DNA of 32,584 bases, taken from NCBI GenBank assembly GCA_021890795.1, contig JAKKUO010000025.1, forward strand, positions 1-32,584, in the 5' to 3' direction. Positions 28,433 through 32,584 of this stretch are shown piece after piece. The position numbers and the translations under genes are program-made. The notes beneath the pieces were generated by a model that saw only the letters and a program-made list of their open reading frames with translations, was not told the DNA's origin and did not search any database. Numbering within the stretch: position 1 is the stretch's first letter; the number at the start of each line of letters is the position of its first letter. Origin of the DNA: Bacillota bacterium. GTDB taxonomy: Bacteria > Bacillota > Sulfobacillia > Symbiobacteriales > ZC4RG38.

Positions 28433-29692
28433 CTAGTGGATGGAGACCACCCCGGGGGGCCGGGGCGGGATCCGGCGGGCCGGCTGCCCACAGCCCCTGC
28501 TGTCCGCGGCCACGGTCCGGACCTCCCGGACCTGCCGGGCCTTTACGTAGGCGGCCCGCTCCTCCGGGGTGCGGCGCTCCAGCTCCACCTCCACCGCCAG
28601 CCCCGCCCGGCGGAATTCCCGGGCCTGAGCCAGGGCCTGCCCCTCCGCCCCGGGCTCGGGCACCAGCAGGAGGTCCAGGGCCGGCTCCGCCGGGGGCTGC
28701 CCCTGCCGGCCAAGGGCCGTCAGCACCCGGTCCAGGTCCACGGCAAAGCCGACGGCCGGGAGCGGCCGCCCGTCCCCGGCGAAGGCGGCCAGCAGCCCGT
28801 CGTACCGGCCACCGCCGAGGACCGGCGCCCCCACCCCGGGGGCGTAACCCTCGAAGACCACCCCGGTGTAGTAGCCGAAGGACCGGACCAGGGCCAGGTC
28901 CAGGCTCACCCGTTCGGCCACCCCGTACGCCTCCAGGAGGGCAAAAACCGCCTGGAGTTCCCCGAGGGCCCGGGCGATCCGGGGGTTGGCCAGGTGGCCG
29001 AACCGGGCCGCCGCCTCCTGGGCGCTGCCCCGAAACTCCGCCACCGCCAGGAGGAGTTCGGCTCCCGGCGCCTCCCGGGCCACGGCCTCGAAGGCCACCA
29101 GATCCCGGGCGGCGAGGGCCTCCCGGATCGCCGCGCCCTGGGCCGGGGTCACCCCCGCCTCCTCCAGCACCCCCTCGAGAAAGGCCACGTGGCCGACGCT
29201 CACCTGAAAACCCTCCAGCCCGGCCTCGGCGAGGGCCTCACAGGCCAGGGCGACCAGCTCCGCATCCGCCGAACCGCCCGCCAGGCCCACCTGCTCCACC
29301 CCGGCCTGCCAGATCTCGTGGAGGGCTCCGGCCCGCTCTTCCCGGCGCCGGAAGACCGGCCCCCAGTAGCTCAGCCGCAGGGGCAGCGGCTCCCCGGCCA
29401 GCCGGGTGGCCGCCAGCCGGGCGACGGCGGCGGTCATGTCCGGCCGGAGGGCCAGGGTTCGCCCCCGGCGGTCGAAGAACCGGTAGCAGTCCTCCGGCCG
29501 GCTCGCCTCCCCGGCCACCGCCGCCTCCAGGAACTCGAAGGCAGGGGTCACCACCTCCCGGTAGCCCCAGCGCCGGAAGAGCTCCAGCAGCCGGTCGGTC
29601 ACCTCCCGGAGCCGGTACCCCTCCCCGGGCAGCCGGTCCCGCACCCCCTCCGGCACCTGCTGCCGGAGCCGTACCTGCCCATCGCCGGTCAT
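28433..29692 (-). CDS. hisZ: ATP phosphoribosyltransferase regulatory subunit
   Basis: HisZ is a catalytically inactive relative of histidyl-tRNA synthetase that forms the hetero-octamer with short HisG and binds histidine for feedback control. The 419-residue protein has the class II synthetase-like core (PEGVRDRLPGEGYRLREVTDRLLELFRRWGY-type opening, DMTAAVARLAATRL, YWGPVFRRREERAG with the adjacent HEIWQAGVEQVG, SFGYYTGVVFEGY, LGGGRYDGLLAAF). It ends in a shortened C-terminal region instead of a full anticodon-binding domain. The order hisZ-hisG and the short HisG argue against a true HisRS. The ATG at 29692 has GGAGGGGAGG seven bases upstream; a longer reading from 29824 adds an Arg-rich stretch without support. 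It is the first structural gene behind the T-box leader. Confidence 0.93.
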   Translation of the reverse strand: MTGDGQVRLRQQVPEGVRDRLPGEGYRLREVTDRLLELFRRWGYREVVTPAFEFLEAAVAGEASRPEDCYRFFDRRGRTLALRPDMTAAVARLAATRLAGEPLPLRLSYWGPVFRRREERAGALHEIWQAGVEQVGLAGGSADAELVALACEALAEAGLEGFQVSVGHVAFLEGVLEEAGVTPAQGAAIREALAARDLVAFEAVAREAPGAELLLAVAEFRGSAQEAAARFGHLANPRIARALGELQAVFALLEAYGVAERVSLDLALVRSFGYYTGVVFEGYAPGVGAPVLGGGRYDGLLAAFAGDGRPLPAVGFAVDLDRVLTALGRQGQPPAEPALDLLLVPEPGAEGQALAQAREFRRAGLAVEVELERRTPEERAAYVKARQVREVRTVAADSRGCGQPARRIPPRPPGVVSIH

Positions 29693-29738
29693 GGGCACGC
29701 CTCCCCTCCTCCACGCCCTCGCTCGCCAGCGCCCAACG

Positions 29739-29778
29739 GGGCGGCCCGGCCTGACCCGTCTTCCCGACCGGGCCGCCC
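29739..29778 (-). other. Strong hairpin between the T-box terminator and hisZ
   Basis: A perfect 11-bp GC stem (29739-29749 with 29768-29778) with an 18-nt loop lies about 50-90 bases upstream of hisZ in the his transcript. No U-tract follows, so it is not an intrinsic terminator. It could mark a processing or stability site, but no role can be assigned from sequence alone. The rest of the 220-base stretch between the T-box and hisZ shows no gene. Confidence 0.5.
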
Positions 29779-29914
29779 GCTCCCCGCTCCTGCCTCCATC
29801 CTCGCCCCGCCCCGTCTTCATCATGGCAGCATGTTAAAGTGATACCGTGTGAAAGAAGCGGGGACAGAATCCGAGGCAGTCCGGCTAGGAGGGAGCGGGG
29901 AGCCGCCGGCAACC

Positions 29915-29950
29915 AAAAAGGCGCTTCCGTCCCCATGGGACGAAAGCGCC
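29915..29950 (-). terminator. Regulated terminator of the T-box leader
   Basis: The minus-strand RNA forms a 14-bp stem (29937-29950 with 29920-29933, one G-U pair) with a 3-nt loop, directly followed by TTTTT (29915-29919). It begins seven bases after the T-box sequence, as expected for the competing terminator of a T-box element. Confidence 0.92.
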
Positions 29951-30224
29951 TTGGCTTCCGCGGTACCACCCACGTTGGTGCGCACCTGTCAGCACGCACC
30001 CACTCGCCAGGGCACGAGCGCCGCAGCCCATGCCCCCCTCCTCTGCTAACGGCGGAGGTCTCCGTCCACGCCTACTGGCGCCCGACGCCGCCGGGCCGTT
30101 CGGGTGGAAGCTCCGGGGTGTGTTCACCGGGTGCCACCCACCGGCTTGCACCGGCCGCCGGCTCTCTGCAGGGCGCCGCCCGGCTACTGCTCCCCTTCAT
30201 CGCCTTTTCGATATCCTTTGGCAT
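29915..30224 (-). ncRNA. T-box riboswitch leader with a His (CAC) specifier
   Basis: This leader RNA senses uncharged tRNA(His) and controls the his operon. The T-box sequence GGTGGTACCGCGG lies at 29958-29970 (minus strand) and should pair with the tRNA acceptor end and form the antiterminator. The Stem I start has the typical GATGAAGGGGAGCAGTA pattern (about 30185-30201), followed by AGAGA- and GGTGCAAGCCGG-type elements of the upper stem. The specifier strand reads GAACACACC; the codon CAC at 30120-30122 is His, and the overlapping frame at 30118-30120 is also CAC. The terminator hairpin follows the T-box. The length of about 310 nt from the predicted start site fits the class. When tRNA(His) is uncharged the operon is transcribed; otherwise the terminator forms. 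Confidence 0.93.
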
Positions 30225-30230
30225 GAGCGT

Positions 30231-30259
30231 ATTATAGCCCCGCCCGAAAGGGGTGTCAA
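30231..30259 (-). promoter_or_regulatory. Consensus sigma-A promoter of the his operon
   Basis: On the minus strand TTGACA (30254-30259) and TATAAT (30231-30236) are separated by exactly 17 bases, so both hexamers match the sigma-A consensus perfectly. Transcription should start near 30224, directly in front of the T-box. A promoter of this strength fits an operon controlled by premature termination instead of initiation. Confidence 0.93.
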
Positions 30260-30277
30260 GGGGAGACCGGGTGGGTC

Positions 30278-30529
30278 GTGGGAAAGGCGGGGCAGGGCAG
30301 CACGGGCTGGCGGCGATACGCCCCGGTCCTCGCCCTGCTGGGGGCATACCTGGCCATTCGCTACCTGGTCCGGAACACGGTCCGGCACCAGTTGTCCGGC
30401 GACGAATACGGGATCGCGATGGGCTTTTTCGTCCTCGGCCTTTTCTCCGCCTACTACGTGCCGTACGCGCTCCCCTTGTGGAAGAACCGGCCCGGGCGCC
30501 AGGGTCCGCCCGGGCCGACCCCAGGGTAG
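30278..30529 (+). CDS. Small membrane protein of unknown function
   Basis: The 83-residue product has two clear hydrophobic segments, about residues 14-32 (YAPVLALLGAYLAIRYLV) and 45-65 (GIAMGFFVLGLFSAYYVPYAL), joined by a polar loop with basic and acidic residues, and a basic, Pro/Gly-rich C-terminus. I do not recognise a family. The GTG at 30278 has GGGGAG about twelve bases upstream, which is far, so the start is uncertain. The gene diverges from the his operon and begins only 19 bases beyond its -35 box; no promoter of its own is evident. The alternation of hydrophobic segments argues for a real gene over a chance frame. Confidence 0.6.
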   Translation: MGKAGQGSTGWRRYAPVLALLGAYLAIRYLVRNTVRHQLSGDEYGIAMGFFVLGLFSAYYVPYALPLWKNRPGRQGPPGPTPG

Positions 30530-30541
30530 GCCCCGGGGACA

Positions 30542-30558
30542 GGGGGCCGCGGGCCCCC
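30542..30558. terminator. Hairpin between convergent genes
   Basis: A perfect 7-bp GC stem (30542-30548 with 30552-30558) closes a 3-nt loop in the 58-base gap between the small membrane protein gene and the convergent oxidoreductase gene. It has no U-tract on either side, so its role as a terminator is only suggested by its position. Confidence 0.35.
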
Positions 30559-30587
30559 CGGACGGTCTCCCGGGCTGCCCTCCGGGG

Positions 30588-31562
30588 CTACCGGGTCACC
30601 GGCTCCCCCCTGGCCGCGGACGCATAAGCCAGGAGGGCCACTTCCATGGCCCGCAGCCCGTCCTCGCCGGTGATGGGGGGCGTCCGGTTCTCCCGGGCGC
30701 AGCGGAGAAAGTCCGCCACCATCGCCTCGTCCACGTCGGAGCCGAAGCCGATCCACTGGGCCTTCTGCGCCCGGTTGTTGTACAGGGTCAGGTTCTGGCC
30801 GAAGGCGTCCACCCAGAGGGTCCCCCGGGTCCCCACGATCTCCATGGTCACGTCGCCCCAGGTGGGGTAGACCGGCGGCCGGGACCAGGAAGGGTCCAGG
30901 GTGGCGAAGATGCCCCCCTCCAGCTCCATGGTGAGGATGGCGCAGTCCTCCACCTCCAGGTCCTGGAACCGGGTGGCCATCTCGGCGTAGACCGACGTCA
31001 CCTCCCGGCCCAGGAGCCACCGGATCAGGTCCACCACGTGGACGGTGTGGTCCATCACCGCCCCGCCGCCGGAGAACTCCTTCTGCACAAACCACCCGCC
31101 GGGCATCCGCCCCCGGTTGGTGGCCCGGATGGCCAGCACCTCACCAATGGCCCCGGCCTGGAGCGCTGCCCGGGCCCGGATGACCGGCGGGGCGTAGCGG
31201 CAGGGAAAGGCGGTCATGAACTGGACCCCCGCCGCCTTCGCCGCCGCGATCATCGCCTCCCCGTCGGCCAGGGTGGTGGCCAGAGGCTTCTCGCAGAGGA
31301 TGTGCTTCCCCGCCCGGGCGGCCCGGACGGCCAGGTCCTTGTGATGGGCGTTGGCCGCGGTGATGATCACCGCGCCGATCTCCGGGGCCAGGGCCGCGTC
31401 CAGGTCCTCCACAAAGGGGCAGCCAAAGCGGCGGGCCGCCTCCCGGCCCCGGTCCGGGTCCTCGTCCCAGGTGCAGGCGAGTTCCGCCTCCGGGTTACGC
31501 TTTACCGCTGCGGCGTAGCTCCAGGCGTGCATGTGGGCAAAGCTCAGGATCGCCACCCGCAC
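30588..31562 (-). CDS. Gfo/Idh/MocA-family oxidoreductase with atypical nucleotide-binding motif
   Basis: This 324-residue protein belongs to the Gfo/Idh/MocA family, NAD(P)-dependent dehydrogenases of sugars, inositols and related compounds. The catalytic Lys is in CEKPLATTLADG (EKP, 91-93), and the substrate-side motif GGGAVMDHTVHVVDLIRW contains Asp171 and His175. The N-terminal strand reads MRVAILSFAHMHAWSYA, which lacks the normal GxGxxG glycine motif of the Rossmann fold but resembles a subgroup with SFAHxHA. The GTG at 31562 has AGGAGG about eight bases upstream; a GTG two codons later is possible. It follows the second oxidoreductase after three bases, so the two are co-transcribed. 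The substrate cannot be inferred. Confidence 0.88.
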   Translation of the reverse strand: MRVAILSFAHMHAWSYAAAVKRNPEAELACTWDEDPDRGREAARRFGCPFVEDLDAALAPEIGAVIITAANAHHKDLAVRAARAGKHILCEKPLATTLADGEAMIAAAKAAGVQFMTAFPCRYAPPVIRARAALQAGAIGEVLAIRATNRGRMPGGWFVQKEFSGGGAVMDHTVHVVDLIRWLLGREVTSVYAEMATRFQDLEVEDCAILTMELEGGIFATLDPSWSRPPVYPTWGDVTMEIVGTRGTLWVDAFGQNLTLYNNRAQKAQWIGFGSDVDEAMVADFLRCARENRTPPITGEDGLRAMEVALLAYASAARGEPVTR

Positions 31563-31565
31563 GGG

Positions 31566-32561
31566 TCACCCCTCCTTTCCCAGGGAAACCGGCCGGCCGG
31601 TCCGGGCCGACTCCAGAGCGGCCAGGCTGATCGCCAACGCTTTGTACGCGTCCCAGGCGGTCACCACCGGCTTCTCCTCCCCCCGGATGCACCGGGCGAA
31701 GTGGCGGAGCTGGGTCGTGTACGGCGACTCCGCCAGGGGCGACTCGGGCACCTCCACCCCGGCCGGGCCAGAGCCGTGGCCGGCCTGCCGGGGCCGGACC
31801 ACCAGGGGCTGGACCCTCGCGCTGTCGAACTCCAGCACCCCGGCGTCGCCGGCGATCTCGAAGGCGTACCGGAACCCCGGGTGGGCCCAGGAGCCTTCCA
31901 CGTGGGCGATGGCCCCGGAGGCCAGCCGGAGGGTGACCAGGGCGTAGTCCAGCCGCTCCGCGGTCCGGCCGGTCAGGGACTTGGCGTAGACCCGCTCCAC
32001 CTCCCCGAAGGTCCACCGGAGCCAGTCGAAGTCATGGATCACCAGGTCGACGAGAACCGTCCCGCCCATCTCCGGCTGGGCGTACCAGTCCGCCCAGCCC
32101 GCGGGGAAGCCGCCCATCCGGCTGGTGCGGATGATCCCCGGCCGGCCGACCTCGCCGGCGAGCACCAGCTCCCGGGCCCGGCGGTACTCCGGGAAGAACC
32201 GGACCACGTGGGCGATGTAAAGGTGAACCCTCGCGGCCTGGCAGGTCTCGATCATCGCCCGGGCGTCGGCGAGGCTGAGCGCGATGGGTTTCTCGCAGAT
32301 CACGTGCTTTCCCGCCCGGGCCGCTGCCTCCACGTACTCCCGGTGCAGGTGGGTGGGCAGGCAGATGTCCACCACCTCCACCGCCGGATCCCCCAGGAGG
32401 TCCTCGTAGCTCTCCGCCGGCCGGGCCCCGGTCTCCCGGGCCAGGGCCTCGCGGGCCTCGGGCCGCAGGTCGTAGACCGCGACCACCTCGTGGCCCGCCT
32501 CCCGGTGGCTTTCCCCGTGGACCCGCCCCATGGTGCCGGCGCCCACGATGCCAACCCGCAT
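31566..32561 (-). CDS. Gfo/Idh/MocA-family oxidoreductase
   Basis: This 331-residue protein is a second NAD(P)-dependent Gfo/Idh/MocA dehydrogenase. It has the normal Rossmann motif VGIVGAGTMG (GxGxxG at 7-12), the catalytic ICEKPIALSLADA (EKP at 90-92), and GGTVLVDLVIHDFDWLRW with Asp172 and His176 at the active site. The ATG at 32561 has AGGAGG six bases upstream; readings from 32567 or 32576 would start on that ribosome site. It is the upstream member of a tight pair with the next oxidoreductase. Such pairs often serve in catabolism of inositol or uncommon sugars, with other genes further upstream outside the window. The substrate is unknown. Confidence 0.92.
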   Translation of the reverse strand: MRVGIVGAGTMGRVHGESHREAGHEVVAVYDLRPEAREALARETGARPAESYEDLLGDPAVEVVDICLPTHLHREYVEAAARAGKHVICEKPIALSLADARAMIETCQAARVHLYIAHVVRFFPEYRRARELVLAGEVGRPGIIRTSRMGGFPAGWADWYAQPEMGGTVLVDLVIHDFDWLRWTFGEVERVYAKSLTGRTAERLDYALVTLRLASGAIAHVEGSWAHPGFRYAFEIAGDAGVLEFDSARVQPLVVRPRQAGHGSGPAGVEVPESPLAESPYTTQLRHFARCIRGEEKPVVTAWDAYKALAISLAALESARTGRPVSLGKEG

Positions 32562-32584
32562 CTCCATCCTCCTCACGACGAATC

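Noticed and set aside
28433-29692. Histidyl-tRNA synthetase (hisS) instead of hisZ
   Set aside because: The protein has a shortened C-terminal region and sits directly before a short-form hisG that requires HisZ.
29693-29824. An N-terminal extension of HisZ
   Set aside because: The extra residues are Arg-rich without similarity, and GGAGGGGAGG directly precedes the ATG at 29692.

Overview
The window is a very GC-rich, gene-dense stretch of what looks like a high-GC, possibly thermophilic member of the Bacillota (Symbiobacterium- or Thermaerobacter-like). The reasons are a T-box riboswitch with a sigma-A consensus promoter, the pcrA-ligA-...-gatCAB neighbourhood also known from Bacillus, the short HisG plus HisZ pair, a GerD-like lipoprotein, strong AGGAGG-type ribosome sites and many GTG or TTG starts. 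The organism is an inference; no rRNA or tRNA gene is present to settle it.

Layout. (1) 1-3469, minus: gatC-gatA-gatB, the amidotransferase for Gln-tRNA(Gln)/Asn-tRNA(Asn), with promoter and terminator. (2) 3538-4255, plus: a MarR-family regulator with a palindrome over its own -35 region. (3) 4268-6267, minus: two oligopeptide-type ABC ATPases (oppD, oppF) without permease or binding-protein genes nearby. (4) 6643-11083, minus: pcrA-ligA, DNA repair helicase and NAD-dependent DNA ligase. (5) 11280-14333, minus: nrtR-pncA-pncB, a nicotinamide/nicotinate salvage operon with its ADP-ribose-type regulator and a large palindrome over its likely -10 box. (6) 14367-17321, minus: an orphan membrane histidine kinase carrying a degenerate HD-GYP domain. 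(7) 17461-20884, plus: an XPB-family helicase and the Helicase_C_3-type partner encoded next to it.

(8) 20901-30259, minus: a histidine operon in the order hisZ, hisG, hisD, hisB, hisH-hisA (one fused gene), hisF, hisIE, hisC, with a GerD-like lipoprotein gene at its end. It is preceded by a sigma-A promoter with both hexamers perfect and by a T-box leader whose specifier reads CAC (His), so uncharged tRNA(His) should turn the operon on. The set covers every step from PRPP to histidine except histinol-phosphate phosphatase, which must lie elsewhere. (9) 30278-30529, plus: a small two-helix membrane protein divergent from the his promoter. (10) 30588-32561, minus: two consecutive Gfo/Idh/MocA-family oxidoreductases.

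The points that most deserve a second look are the in-frame HisH-HisA fusion (normally HisH pairs with HisF), the His-specific T-box, the histidine kinase with a dead HD-GYP module, the XPB-partner gene pair, and the operator-like palindromes upstream of nrtR and marR. No CRISPR array, insertion sequence, prophage gene, rRNA or tRNA gene was seen.
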